Shown piece after piece: positions 50,121 through 58,708 of a stretch of 64,000 bases of DNA (its first letter is position 1; every line of letters begins with the position of its first letter). Position numbers and translations under genes: made by a program. Below the pieces are notes generated by a model. It made no database searches. It saw nothing but the letters and a program-made list of their open reading frames with translations, and had not been told where the DNA came from. Source of the stretch: Natrinema pellirubrum DSM 15624 (GTDB lineage Archaea > Halobacteriota > Halobacteria > Halobacteriales > Natrialbaceae); the NCBI RefSeq assembly GCF_000230735.2, contig NC_019962.1:1364001-1428000 (forward strand). Reading direction: 5' to 3'.

Positions 50121-51353
50121 ATGAAGACGATCAAGGACAGCGTTCACGACCATATCCGGATCGACGGCGTCGCCCGCGATCTGCTGGACACGCCGGCACT
50201 CCAACGGCTGCGACGTATCAGCCAACTGGGCACCGTCTCGCTGGTCTACCCCTCGGCCAACCACACCCGCTTCGAACACAGCCTCGGCGTCTACCACCTC
50301 GCCTGCGAGGCCCTCGAGCAACTCGGCGTCGAGGGCCGGGAGGCCCAGCGGGTTCACGCTGCCGCCATGCTCCACGACGTCGGTCACGGGCCATTTAGCC
50401 ACAACCTCGAGTCGCTGACCCACCGTCGGACGGGCCGGTATCACGACGATGTCCACGACCTGCTGGCCAACGGGCGGGTCGGGGCGGTGTTGCGATCACA
50501 CGGCTTAGAGCCCGATCGGGTCGCAGATCTGGTCGCCGGCGAGGGGCGGTTCGGGCAACTCGTTTCCGGGGAACTCGACGTCGACCGGATGGACTATCTG
50601 GTACGGGACGCCCACCACACGGGGGTGCCCTACGGGACGATCGACCACGGCCGGCTGGTCCGGGAGCTGACCTTCGTCGACGGCGAACTCGTCCTCGCGG
50701 AAGGCAACGTCCAGACCGCCGAGAGCCTGTTGGTCGCCCGGGCGCTGATGAACCCGACGGTCTACAGCCACAGCGTCGCCCGCATCGGCAAGGCGATGCT
50801 CCGCCGGGCGGCCGAACGGTTGCTCGAGTCGCCCGAAACCGATGTCGATGCGACGACACTCCAGCGGATGGACGATCCGGATCTGCTCGTGGCGTTGCGC
50901 TCGTGTCCGGCGACGAGCGAGTTCTCCCGCCGCCTCGATCAGCGTGATTTGTTCAAGCGGGCGGTGTGGGCGGAGATGGACGACGTGCCCGGCGGGATCA
51001 TCGAGGCCGATCACGGGACGATCCGAGCGTTCGAACGCGAGATCAGCGACCGGGCCGGCGTCGACCCGGAGCGGGTCATCCTCGACGTGCCGAGTCGCCC
51101 CTCGATGACCGAGTCCACCTCGCGGGTGATGGTCAACGGCGAAATCAGGCGGCTGGACGAGCAGTCGCCGCTGGTCGCGGCCCTGCGGGCGTCCCAGTAC
51201 TCCCAGTGGCGGCTCGGAGTGTACTCGCCGGCCGACCTGCGCGACCGGGTCGGCCGGGCCGCCGTCGACGTTCTCGGGCTCGACATCGACGGTGCCTTGG
51301 TCAGCGAGGTCCGGAACGGCGTGGACGCGACGCTGGATCAGTTCGTCGACTAG
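50121..51353 (+). CDS. HD-domain phosphohydrolase (dNTPase/YdhJ-like)
   Basis: 410-aa metal-dependent phosphohydrolase. It starts MKTIKDSVHDHIRIDGVARDLLDTPALQRLRRISQL, then HTRFEHSLGVYHLA (His of motif 1), AAMLHDVGHGPFSH (HD pair) and SGELDVDRMDYLVRDAHHTG (later Asp), the arrangement of SAMHD1/dGTPase-like HD proteins such as COG1078. It probably cleaves deoxynucleotides or a nucleotide signal. A TATA-like TTTTGTAC near 50092-50099 precedes the ATG at 50121. It stands alone. Confidence 0.87.
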   Translation: MKTIKDSVHDHIRIDGVARDLLDTPALQRLRRISQLGTVSLVYPSANHTRFEHSLGVYHLACEALEQLGVEGREAQRVHAAAMLHDVGHGPFSHNLESLTHRRTGRYHDDVHDLLANGRVGAVLRSHGLEPDRVADLVAGEGRFGQLVSGELDVDRMDYLVRDAHHTGVPYGTIDHGRLVRELTFVDGELVLAEGNVQTAESLLVARALMNPTVYSHSVARIGKAMLRRAAERLLESPETDVDATTLQRMDDPDLLVALRSCPATSEFSRRLDQRDLFKRAVWAEMDDVPGGIIEADHGTIRAFEREISDRAGVDPERVILDVPSRPSMTESTSRVMVNGEIRRLDEQSPLVAALRASQYSQWRLGVYSPADLRDRVGRAAVDVLGLDIDGALVSEVRNGVDATLDQFVD

Positions 51354-51436
51354 GGTCCCACGGTCAGTACAGGACGTGTACGTACCGCTTATTTCGGTAT
51401 AGCGTAGCAGCTCGTCGGCACTATGCGTACCCGCAC

Positions 51437-51943
51437 TCATGAGGAGGTGACCGTCCGCTCGAACTCCTGAATTGCATCGTCGCTCCCCGCGACGATCACT
51501 TTGTCGTCGGTTTCAATGGTGGTCCGTTCGTCGGTACGGATAGTACCGCCCCGTGAGACGCCGATCACGGTCCATCCACGCTCTGGATTACGACGGGTGT
51601 CTCCCAGTGACTCGCCGGCAAACGGGGCTGCGTCGGCCCGAATCAGGCGGATTTGGCTTGTTGGAGACATGACCCGTTCACCGTGAACCTCCGCTGCGAC
51701 CAGTCGGGCGGACACTTGTTGGATGGAGAGAACGTAGTCAGCGCCCGCTCTAAATGCCGCCCTCGTCTTCTCGCTTGTCGATAGCGTCTCCGATCCATTA
51801 AGTGACCGGCTTTGCTGGAACGGCTGTTGGCACCGCGTATCGGCCCTCGAGCGCGAGCGCTGCGATGCCTGCAAATCGCTCCCTGACAGCGTCGATACAA
51901 TCACCGGCAGCAACGACTGTAATCGGTCGATCGGGACACGCCA
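51437..51943 (-). pseudogene. Remnant of a TrkA-N/TrkA-C potassium-channel-type protein
   Basis: Residues from 51782 to 51437 read as an intact RCK/TrkA_C end (RAGADYVLSIQQVSARLVAA, HGERVMSPTSQIRLIRAD, GWTVIGVSRGGTIRTDERTT, ending AIQEFERTVTSS). The preceding NAD-binding domain is almost entirely missing. An ATG at 51943 opens a different frame (MACPDRPITVVAAGDCIDAV) that resembles the start of such a domain and stops after about 48 codons near 51799. So a larger gene has suffered a deletion and frameshift. It lies back-to-back with khtT, whose TATA box overlaps the remnant's start region. Confidence 0.65.
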
Positions 51944-51951
51944 TTTATTAT
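51944..51951 (+). promoter_or_regulatory. TATA box of khtT-khtU
   Basis: TTTATTAT centred 26-27 nt upstream of the ATG at 51974; it predicts a leaderless khtT mRNA. It touches the ATG of the divergent pseudogene. Confidence 0.65.
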
Positions 51952-51973
51952 CACGCCTTCGCTTTGGTGACGT

Positions 51974-52468
51974 ATGACCGTCTACGAGAGCGACCTCCCC
52001 GGCGTCGGGAAGAAGTTCGAGATCGAACTCGATGATGGGGAGCGCCTCGTCATCGTGACCCACAACACGGGGAAACGAGAGGTGTACCTGAAAGCGGACG
52101 CGGATGCAGACAGCGAGAAGGTATTCGAGGCGTCGGATCGACTGGCCCGGAAAATCGGTACGATTCTGGAGGGGGCGTACTTCCAGCCGGTGCAGGCCGA
52201 ACAGGTGGAAACGATGCTCTCCGACGACACCTACCTCGAGTGGTACGGCGTCTCCGAGACCGCCGAGGTCGCCGGCCAGACCCTCGCCGAGGCGAACATC
52301 CGCGACGAAACCGGCGTCTCCGTTGTCGCCATTCAGCGCGGCGAGGAGTTGATCTCGCCGCCGACGCCGGAGACGGTCCTCGAGGTCGGTGACACGCTGG
52401 TCGTCATCGGCGACCGCGAGGACTGCGCCGAGTTCGAGGAACTGCTCGGCGCCGGACTCGACGAGTGA
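51974..52468 (+). CDS. khtT: KhtT-like regulatory subunit of a K+/H+ antiporter
   Basis: 164 aa. Residues 1-70 (MTVYESDLPGVGKKFEIELDDGE, IVTHNTGKREVYL) match the KhtT N-terminal domain. Residues about 80-160 form a TrkA_C/RCK_C domain (LEWYGVSETAEVAGQTLAEANI, LEVGDTLVVIGDREDCAEFEEL). In bacilli KhtT gates the KhtU antiporter in response to c-di-AMP and pH; haloarchaea also make c-di-AMP. The transporter gene follows 34 bp downstream, forming one operon. Confidence 0.9.
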   Translation: MTVYESDLPGVGKKFEIELDDGERLVIVTHNTGKREVYLKADADADSEKVFEASDRLARKIGTILEGAYFQPVQAEQVETMLSDDTYLEWYGVSETAEVAGQTLAEANIRDETGVSVVAIQRGEELISPPTPETVLEVGDTLVVIGDREDCAEFEELLGAGLDE

Positions 52469-52502
52469 TCGAAACGACCCTTCCTGCACGAGGTGAGCGC
52501 TA

Positions 52503-53834
52503 GTGGCGACTGAAACGGCGCTCGTCGATGTCGGTATTCTCTTTACTGCGGTCGCCATCGCTGGCGTCCTCTCGAGTCGGATCAAGCAATCGGTGATCCC
52601 GTTTTATATTATCATCGGGGTGGTGCTGGGATCGAACGTACTGGGCGCGCTCCCTGCACTCGCCGGCAACGAGGTCGGTGTCGGTGCCATTGCCGTCACC
52701 GTTCCCGAGGTGACGATCGGCGGCGTCGATCTCCTGGCCGCAGTCGGCGGACTCGCACTCGGCGAAACTGACTTCATCGTCGTCGGTGCGGAGATCGGGA
52801 TCGTCCTCCTCCTGTTCTTTCTCGGCCTCGAGTTCAACCTGAGCCGACTGATCGCGAGCAAAGACCGGATCGGCAAAGCGGGATCCGTCGATCTGGTCAT
52901 CAACTTCGGTATCGGACTGCTCTTCGGCTATCTCGTCTTCGGAAGCTTCCTCGCGGCCTTCCTGACGGCGGGCATCGTCTACATCTCCTCGAGCGCGATC
53001 ATCACCAAATCACTGATCGATCTGGGCTGGATCGCCAACGACGAGTCCGAACCGATGCTCGGCACGCTCGTCTACGAGGATCTGTTCATCGCGGTCTACC
53101 TGGCGATCGCGTCCGCACTGGTCTTGGGCGGCGGTGATATCGGGGAAGCCGTCGGTCAGATCGGGATCGCGGTCGGGTTCATCCTCGTGTTGCTCGGGCT
53201 CGTCACCTTCGGGACCGGCTTCTTTCAGCGCTTTCTCGACGCCGACACGAACGAGTTCATCGTCGTCCGGGCACTCGGCGTCACGATCCTCGTCGCCGGG
53301 ATCGCGCTTGCGCTGGGCGTCAGCGAGGCAGTCGCCGCCTTCTTCGTCGGCATGGCCTTCTCGTCGACCGATCACGTCCATGACTTAGAGCGACTGCTCG
53401 AGCCGTTGCGAGACGCCTTCGCCGCGATTTTCTTCTTCTGGATCGGCCTCGTCACTGATCCGGGACTGTTCACGCTTTCGATCCTCGGGGTGATCGTCGC
53501 TGCGGTGATCGTGACGACGCCGACGAAGATTATCAGTGGCTACCTCGGTGGGCGGATCTACGGCCTCGACGACCGTCGGTCACTTCGGGTCGGCTTCGGG
53601 ATGGCCACCCGCGGCGAGTTCTCACTGATCATCGCGAGTCTCGCTCTCTCTGGGGCCGGCAGCGGCATGGCGGCGGAAACCGCACAGACGATCTACGCTT
53701 TCACGGTGGGTTACGTGCTGGTTATGAGCATTCTCGGCACCTCGCTCATGCAGTATTCGAGCCGGATCGAACCCACCGCTGTCTCGCTATTCGAGCGGGC
53801 TCGCAGCGGAACGACACGGCTGACCGATACTTGA
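52503..53834 (+). CDS. khtU: KhtU-like CPA2 K+(Na+)/H+ antiporter
   Basis: 443 aa with about thirteen TM helices and a GTG start at 52503. LLFFLGLEFNLSRLI, GIVYISSSAIITKSLIDLGW and MATRGEFSLIIASLAL are typical of Kef-type CPA2 exchangers. There is no fused TrkA_N/C domain, consistent with regulation by the separate KhtT protein encoded just upstream. It probably expels K+ (or Na+) in exchange for H+ under alkaline or high-K+ stress. Confidence 0.9.
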   Translation: MATETALVDVGILFTAVAIAGVLSSRIKQSVIPFYIIIGVVLGSNVLGALPALAGNEVGVGAIAVTVPEVTIGGVDLLAAVGGLALGETDFIVVGAEIGIVLLLFFLGLEFNLSRLIASKDRIGKAGSVDLVINFGIGLLFGYLVFGSFLAAFLTAGIVYISSSAIITKSLIDLGWIANDESEPMLGTLVYEDLFIAVYLAIASALVLGGGDIGEAVGQIGIAVGFILVLLGLVTFGTGFFQRFLDADTNEFIVVRALGVTILVAGIALALGVSEAVAAFFVGMAFSSTDHVHDLERLLEPLRDAFAAIFFFWIGLVTDPGLFTLSILGVIVAAVIVTTPTKIISGYLGGRIYGLDDRRSLRVGFGMATRGEFSLIIASLALSGAGSGMAAETAQTIYAFTVGYVLVMSILGTSLMQYSSRIEPTAVSLFERARSGTTRLTDT

Positions 53835-53921
53835 ACGCCACAAACGAGCGCCTCGAGCCATACCGTCTACTGTCGCCCGTCGGTCGCAACGATTGAAAAG
53901 ACGGCCCACGAACGGCTCGGT

Positions 53922-54974
53922 ATGGAACGAACGGGAACGATCCTCCGCGGCCGCGAGTTCGAGCCCGTCGAGGGGCGGGTCGTGATCGACGACGACGGCC
54001 GCATCGAGGCCGTCGAGGAGACGGCAGTCGAGAGCGACGATATCATTCTGCCGGCCTTCGTCAACGCTCACACCCACATCGGCGACTCGATCGCCAAGGA
54101 GGCCGGCGGCGGCCTCTCGCTCGAGGAGTTGGTCGCGCCGCCGGACGGGCTGAAACACCGACTCCTGCGGGCGGCCTCGCAGGACGAACTCGCCACCGCG
54201 ATGCGACGGTCGCTGGGGTTCATGCAGCGGGGCGGCACGGCGGCCTGTCTGGAGTTTCGCGAGGGCGGCGTCGAGGGGGTTCGGACGCTCGAGCGGGCGG
54301 TCGAGGGCCTTTCGATCGACGCGCTGTCGTTCGCGCGGGGATCGATCGACGCGATGCATGCGGGCGATGGCTTCGGGGCCAGCGGGGCCAACGACGACAG
54401 CTTCGATCGGGAACGGACGGCGACCCGCAAGGCGGGCAAGCCCTTCGGCATCCACGCCGGCGAGGTCGATTCGAGCGACATCAACCCGGCGCTAGATCTC
54501 GATCCCGACTTTCTGGTCCATATGGTCCATCCCGAACCGGTCCACCTCGACCGGCTCGCGGACAGTGAGATTCCGGTCGTCGTCTGCCCGCGGTCGAACC
54601 TCGTCACAGACGTGGGGCTGTCGCCCTACGCGGAACTCAACGAGCGGACGACGCTCGCGCTGGGGACGGACAACGTGATGCTGAACTCGCCGTCGATGTT
54701 CCGTGAGATGGAGTTCCTCGCGAAGCTGTCGGAGCTGCCTGCCGCCGAGATCCTCCGGATGGCGACGGTCAACGGGGCCGAGATCGCGGATCTGGAGTAC
54801 GGACTGGTCGAGCCCGGGCGGGAGGCCCGCCTGCTGGTGCTGGACGGCGACTCCGATAACCTCGCGGGCGCTCTCGATCCGGTTCGAGCCGTGGTCCGGC
54901 GGGCCGGCGTCGACGACGTGCGGGAGGTTCTCTACGGTACGGGCGCGACCGCGGCCGGCGACGGCGACCGCTGA
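53922..54974 (+). CDS. Amidohydrolase-superfamily deaminase-like enzyme
   Basis: 350 aa. VNAHTHIGDS (HxH metal ligands), GIHAGEVDS (third His), MVHPEPVHL (fourth His region) and LGTDNVMLNSP (metal Asp) define an amidohydrolase TIM barrel of the cytosine/adenosine deaminase (TRZ/ATZ, MtaD) group. NGAEIADLEYGLVEPGREA is the C-terminal composite domain. Substrate is probably a nucleobase or nucleoside; it is shorter than MtaD, lacking part of the N-terminal sandwich. It converges with the gamma-CA gene, 7 bp apart. Confidence 0.85.
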   Translation: MERTGTILRGREFEPVEGRVVIDDDGRIEAVEETAVESDDIILPAFVNAHTHIGDSIAKEAGGGLSLEELVAPPDGLKHRLLRAASQDELATAMRRSLGFMQRGGTAACLEFREGGVEGVRTLERAVEGLSIDALSFARGSIDAMHAGDGFGASGANDDSFDRERTATRKAGKPFGIHAGEVDSSDINPALDLDPDFLVHMVHPEPVHLDRLADSEIPVVVCPRSNLVTDVGLSPYAELNERTTLALGTDNVMLNSPSMFREMEFLAKLSELPAAEILRMATVNGAEIADLEYGLVEPGREARLLVLDGDSDNLAGALDPVRAVVRRAGVDDVREVLYGTGATAAGDGDR

Positions 54975-54981
54975 GGGACGG

Positions 54982-55482
54982 TCAGTCCAGCCGTTCCGAC
55001 GTCTCGGCGTGTTCCGACGCGAGTTCGACGTACCGGTCGGCCGTCGCTTGCAGGTGGGCGTCCTCGATCTCGGTCTTCGGCTCCGCGGGGGTGCCGGCGA
55101 CCAGCGTCGACTCGGGGATCTCGGTGCCTTCGGTGACGACGCTGCCGGCGGCGACGACCGATCCCTCGCCGACGTGGGCGCCGTCCAAGACGACCGCGTT
55201 CATGCCGACCAGCGCACGCTCGGCGACGGTCGCGGCGTGGACGATGGCGCTGTGGCCGACCGTCGAGTACGGCGCGAGTTCGGCGTCCTCGTGGAGGACG
55301 GCGTTGTCCTGGACGTTCGCCCCCTCGCCGACGACGATCCGGCCGTGATCCCCGCGGATCGTAACGTTCGGCCAGACGCTCGCCTCTTCCTCGATGACGA
55401 CGTCGCCGATGACGACCGCCGCGTCGTCGACGTACGCCGAGTCGGCGACCTGTGGTTCGGTCCCGTCAAACGATCGTAACAT
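54982..55482 (-). CDS. Gamma-class carbonic anhydrase family protein
   Basis: 166-aa left-handed beta-helix protein. Hexapeptide repeats run from about 11 to 130. Metal ligands are visible as His64 (AVLHED), His77 (TVGHSA) and His82 (IVHAAT), with the RGD turn and Asn57/Gln58 typical of Cam/CamH. The proton-shuttle acidic loop of Cam is absent, so it is the CamH-like form. It is trimeric in the family. It may hydrate CO2 or act as an acyl-CoA-binding relative. Confidence 0.87.
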   Translation of the reverse strand: MLRSFDGTEPQVADSAYVDDAAVVIGDVVIEEEASVWPNVTIRGDHGRIVVGEGANVQDNAVLHEDAELAPYSTVGHSAIVHAATVAERALVGMNAVVLDGAHVGEGSVVAAGSVVTEGTEIPESTLVAGTPAEPKTEIEDAHLQATADRYVELASEHAETSERLD

Positions 55483-55790
55483 GGCCGTTCCTGTCTCGAG
55501 GACGGTCTTCAACCTGCCCATCCCGACTCGCACACACGCCGTCGACTCGAGCGATCGGTTCCGGGCGTTCAGCGCCGGAAGGGGGACGATGCTGCCGACT
55601 CCTGGATTCGTTCGTCGCGAGGCCCAATACGTTTTGGCAGTAGGGCTAATGCAGAGACCTCCCAACGTGGGGATGGCGACACGCCATCGTCGCACTGACG
55701 GCCGCGTGTCGCCTGTCATCCCCCCGAACCCACCCGCGGTTCGGTCTTCCCCTTTCCGTTTCGTCCCCTCCACTCACCCGTCCGCTGGCG
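55483..55790. other. 308-bp gap with one perfect hairpin
   Basis: No coding composition is visible. GATGGCG (55672-55678) and CGCCATC (55682-55688) form a 7-bp stem with ACA loop. The rest holds the gamma-CA promoter region and the 3' flank of the DUF3006 gene, and is pyrimidine-rich near 55750-55790. Confidence 0.45.
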
Positions 55791-56135
55791 CTACTCGTCG
55801 GGCAACCGCTCGGAGAGTCGGTCGAACCGCTCCCGGGCGGACTCCCGACGCTCCCCTTCCGCGTCCGCTCGGTAGGTCGCCTCGAGCAGCGTTCCGTCCG
55901 TCTCGACTCGAACGTCGAAGACGGCCCCCTCGTGGCGGCCCGCGGCCGGCAGGGCGTCGACGCCGACGACGAGTTCGTCGACGACTGTCGGCCGTCCGCC
56001 CGCCGTTCTGTCCCTGGGCGCCTCGCCAGACACGTTCTCGGCCGCCCCGTCGTCGTCCCCATCGTCCTCGAGCAACAGCACCGCTTGCTCCCCGTCGACG
56101 ATGCGGTCGAGGACCCCGGTGTAGGTTTCGCTCAT
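55791..56135 (-). CDS. DUF3006 domain protein
   Basis: 114 aa. YTGVLDRIVDGEQAVLLLEDDGDD is the DUF3006 opening, a small beta barrel with a Glu/Asp-rich strand, and the tail ESARERFDRLSERLPDE is the usual C-terminal helix. In haloarchaea and firmicutes DUF3006 is typically paired with a ComEC-like MBL protein, as here: its ATG overlaps the stop of that gene by 4 nt. An acidic insertion (DDDGAAENVSGEAPRDR) breaks the barrel. Function unknown, probably partner of the MBL protein. Confidence 0.85.
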   Translation of the reverse strand: MSETYTGVLDRIVDGEQAVLLLEDDGDDDGAAENVSGEAPRDRTAGGRPTVVDELVVGVDALPAAGRHEGAVFDVRVETDGTLLEATYRADAEGERRESARERFDRLSERLPDE

Positions 56136-57178
56136 CGGGGGAGCGTACGGGCGGGAGTGCTATCAAACGAGGGCCGGACTTCGTCGGCGCGTGGGCGCTC
56201 GCCCCCGTTCGGTTCTGTCGCGAGCGACGACTGCGCATCGGCTTTCCGCTCGAGTAGCGCTTCGGGATCGGTCGGCCCCTCGCGTTCGGTCGCAACGTCG
56301 ATCTCACTGCCGTCGGTCGCAAGAACGACGGTTCCGTGGACGCCGGTCCAGTAGGTCTCGACGCCACGGTCGGCAAAGGCCGAAAGCACCTCGTCGTGGG
56401 GGTGGCCGTACCGCGAGTCGAGCGGGCTCGAGACGACGGCCACCTCGGGGGCGACCGCGTCGAGGAACGGATCGGTCGAAGAGGTCGAGGAGCCGTGATG
56501 GCCCGCCTGATAGGCGTCGGCCGCGAGGTCCTCGCCGCGTGTTTCGACCAGTCGGCGTTCGGCCCGCTCGGCGATGTCACCGGTTGTCAGGTAGGAAAAA
56601 TCACCGTACTCGAGCGCGAGGACGACGCTGTTGGCGTCGATGTCGTCACCGGTCCCGTCTTCGGGCGGGTTCAGGACGGTCGCCTCGAGGCCGTCGCTCT
56701 CGAGCGGGAGGCGATCGCCCGCGGCGACTTCGTACAGCGTCACGTTGTAGGCCTCGACCGCGTCGAGATACTCGTCGTAGGTCGCGGTCGTGTGCGGAAC
56801 CCCGGAGTCGTAGACTGCACCGACGCCGTCGCCGTTCGTCTCGAGGGACTCGATGACCGTGGGGTGGCCGCCGACGTGGTCGGCGTGACTGTGGGTCGTG
56901 ACCAAGTGGTCGATCCGGTCGATGTCGTGGGCCTCGAGGTAGTCGACGACCGTCGCACCGTCGTCGCGATAGTCGCCGGTGTCGATCAGGATCGTCTCGT
57001 TCGACGGCGTGACCACGAGCGTCGAATCGGCCTGTCCGACGTCGATGTGGTGGATCTCGAGGTCGCCGCCGGGACCGGCCGTGGCGGTCCCGTCGCCGTC
57101 CACGCCGCCGAACCCGCCGCTACACCCGGCGAGAACGAGCAGTCCCGCGACCACGACGACCGTGCTGGTTCGACCCAT
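56132..57178 (-). CDS. ComEC/Rec2-like metallo-beta-lactamase-fold lipoprotein
   Basis: 348 aa. The N-terminus has a short hydrophobic signal ending LVLAGCSGG, a lipobox with Cys19, so it is anchored outside the membrane. The catalytic domain opens EIHHIDVGQADSTLVV, has THSHADHVGGH (HxHxDH) and YQAGHHGSSTSS, the DNA-internalisation-type MBL signature, but none of ComEC's channel TMs. It could cleave a nucleic acid or nucleotide outside the cell. The first residues were fixed at 57178 (MGRTSTVVVVAGL). It overlaps DUF3006. Confidence 0.87.
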   Translation of the reverse strand: MGRTSTVVVVAGLLVLAGCSGGFGGVDGDGTATAGPGGDLEIHHIDVGQADSTLVVTPSNETILIDTGDYRDDGATVVDYLEAHDIDRIDHLVTTHSHADHVGGHPTVIESLETNGDGVGAVYDSGVPHTTATYDEYLDAVEAYNVTLYEVAAGDRLPLESDGLEATVLNPPEDGTGDDIDANSVVLALEYGDFSYLTTGDIAERAERRLVETRGEDLAADAYQAGHHGSSTSSTDPFLDAVAPEVAVVSSPLDSRYGHPHDEVLSAFADRGVETYWTGVHGTVVLATDGSEIDVATEREGPTDPEALLERKADAQSSLATEPNGGERPRADEVRPSFDSTPARTLPR

Positions 57179-57319
57179 TCGTATCGTGACGGACGGCTGC
57201 GGGGACAATGTGCGTTCGGACCCCTCCGATCACGGAACTGCTTGGACGGCTGACCGGAACGAGCAAGCGCCGACGGCGGCGGAACGAGGTCGACGGCGGT
57301 GGACCGTCGAACACAGTCC

Positions 57320-57715
57320 TCAGAACGCGTCGCCCTTGAAGCTCGTCTCCGCGTGCAGCCCGTCTTTGAGCGCGTCGTGGACCTTGCAGAGTTCGAAGGC
57401 CCGCTCGAGGATCTCTTCGCCGGTGTCGTCGTCGACGTCGGCCGCGACGCGGATATCGAAGCTGATCGACTCGAGTTTGTCGTCGTCGTTGAGGTCGCCG
57501 TCGATGTCGATCTCGATCCGGCCGAGATCGTCGGCCCCGCGCTGCTGGCCGCCGACCCGCAGCGCCGGGACGTAACAGGAGCCGTAGGCCGCAAGCAGCG
57601 TCTCGAGGGTGTCGGGGGCCGCCTCGCCGTTGGCGTCGATGGTCGTCTCGAAGTCGCGGATCTCGTTGGTCGCGCTGTACCCCTCGTCGGAAACGGTGGT
57701 GACCTGCTTCGCCAT
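57320..57715 (-). CDS. OsmC-family peroxiredoxin-like protein
   Basis: 131 aa. Two cysteines at the expected places, AAYGSCYVPAL and FELCKVHDAL, form the OsmC/Ohr thiol pair, and the first beta-rich half (TTVSDEGYSATNEIRDFETTID) is typical. It reduces organic or lipid hydroperoxides, in some organisms with dihydrolipoamide. The start at 57715 (MAKQVTTVSDEG) is at the domain boundary. Upstream frames are open but without coding character. Confidence 0.87.
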   Translation of the reverse strand: MAKQVTTVSDEGYSATNEIRDFETTIDANGEAAPDTLETLLAAYGSCYVPALRVGGQQRGADDLGRIEIDIDGDLNDDDKLESISFDIRVAADVDDDTGEEILERAFELCKVHDALKDGLHAETSFKGDAF

Positions 57716-57848
57716 AGCACTCGAGTCGTCTACGAGCGATGGTGTAAACGTTTGGTCGGTGGCTCCGTGAGTCGGAATCGCGGCGTCTGGCCTGCACCTG
57801 CAGCGTGGTTCGACTTGCCGGTCGCGGGCCAACGTCCGCGGACGAACG

Positions 57849-58043
57849 ATGGTGTCTCTCGACAGACGGTCGATCAACAGGCTCAGCGTCCTCTCGACGC
57901 TGATCGACAGCGCGCTGGAGTTTCGACGGGGGCGGCCGAAGAGCGGATTCCTGCTTTTCGGCGCTGCCGCGCTCTCCGCACGGCTCCCGGGCATCGGAAC
58001 GGGCGCGTCGCTGGCCCTTCGAGCAATGCGGCGGCTCCGCTAG
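57849..58043 (+). CDS. Possible 64-aa haloarchaeal membrane-associated protein
   Basis: MVSLDRRSINRLSVLSTLID begins a short basic protein with one hydrophobic segment (GFLLFGAAALSARLPGIGTG) and a basic end (RAMRRLR). The basic charge is unusual for this proteome. It lies 11 bp ahead of the DUF457-like gene and may be its operon partner. No TATA box is clear. I judge it plausible but not certain. Confidence 0.45.
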   Translation: MVSLDRRSINRLSVLSTLIDSALEFRRGRPKSGFLLFGAAALSARLPGIGTGASLALRAMRRLR

Positions 58044-58054
58044 CGGGTGATTCG

Positions 58055-58639
58055 ATGGTCGATGTCACCGGTCACCTCGCGATGGCGCTGTTGTTCGCTG
58101 CCCCAGCGTGGCTCGTCTGGGGTCGCCGAGCGGCGCTTGTGTTCGCCAGCTTCACGCTGGTGACGGCCATGCTCCCGGACACCGATCTCGTCTTGCAGGG
58201 CGTTCTTCCGATCAGCCATCACGGCGTGACCCATACCGTGCTGTTCGTGGCGCTGAGTAGCGTCCTCGCCGGCGCGGTCGCGGCCCGGTATCTCACCGAC
58301 TGGTTCAACGCTACCCGCTGGATCCGAAGCACCGACATCGGGAGCGAGGCGGTCTTCGTGTTCGCGACAGCGGGGCTGCTTACCGGCGGTATCAGCCATC
58401 TGTTTGCCGATATCCTCTCCGCGCCTGACATCGCGCCTCCGCTCTCGCCGTTCTGGCCCGTCTATTCCGACCCGGTGATCGTCGACGTCATCTACTACGA
58501 TTCACCGGTGTGGAACTTCGGCCTGTTCGGCGTCGCCGTCGCCCTCCACTTGCTGCTCGTCTGGAACGATCGGTATCCGCTCGAGACGCGCTACCGAATC
58601 GGAAGCACCGAGCCGTCCGCTACCGGTACTGACGACTGA
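58055..58639 (+). CDS. Membrane-bound metal-dependent hydrolase-like protein (DUF457)
   Basis: 194 aa with about four TM segments. VDVTGHLAMALLFAAPAWL, VTAMLPDTDLVLQGVLPISHHGVTHTV and TGGISHLFADILSAPDI carry the conserved His/Asp residues of the DUF457/YdjM family. It is a distant paralogue of the gene at 26879-27364. No known reaction. The start at 58055 follows the 64-aa ORF closely. Confidence 0.83.
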   Translation: MVDVTGHLAMALLFAAPAWLVWGRRAALVFASFTLVTAMLPDTDLVLQGVLPISHHGVTHTVLFVALSSVLAGAVAARYLTDWFNATRWIRSTDIGSEAVFVFATAGLLTGGISHLFADILSAPDIAPPLSPFWPVYSDPVIVDVIYYDSPVWNFGLFGVAVALHLLLVWNDRYPLETRYRIGSTEPSATGTDD

Positions 58640-58708
58640 TCGCTCGGCCGGGCCAAGAAAAGGCGATCGCGAGTTACATCGACCGACTCGCCCGTCGCGG
58701 ACCTCCGC

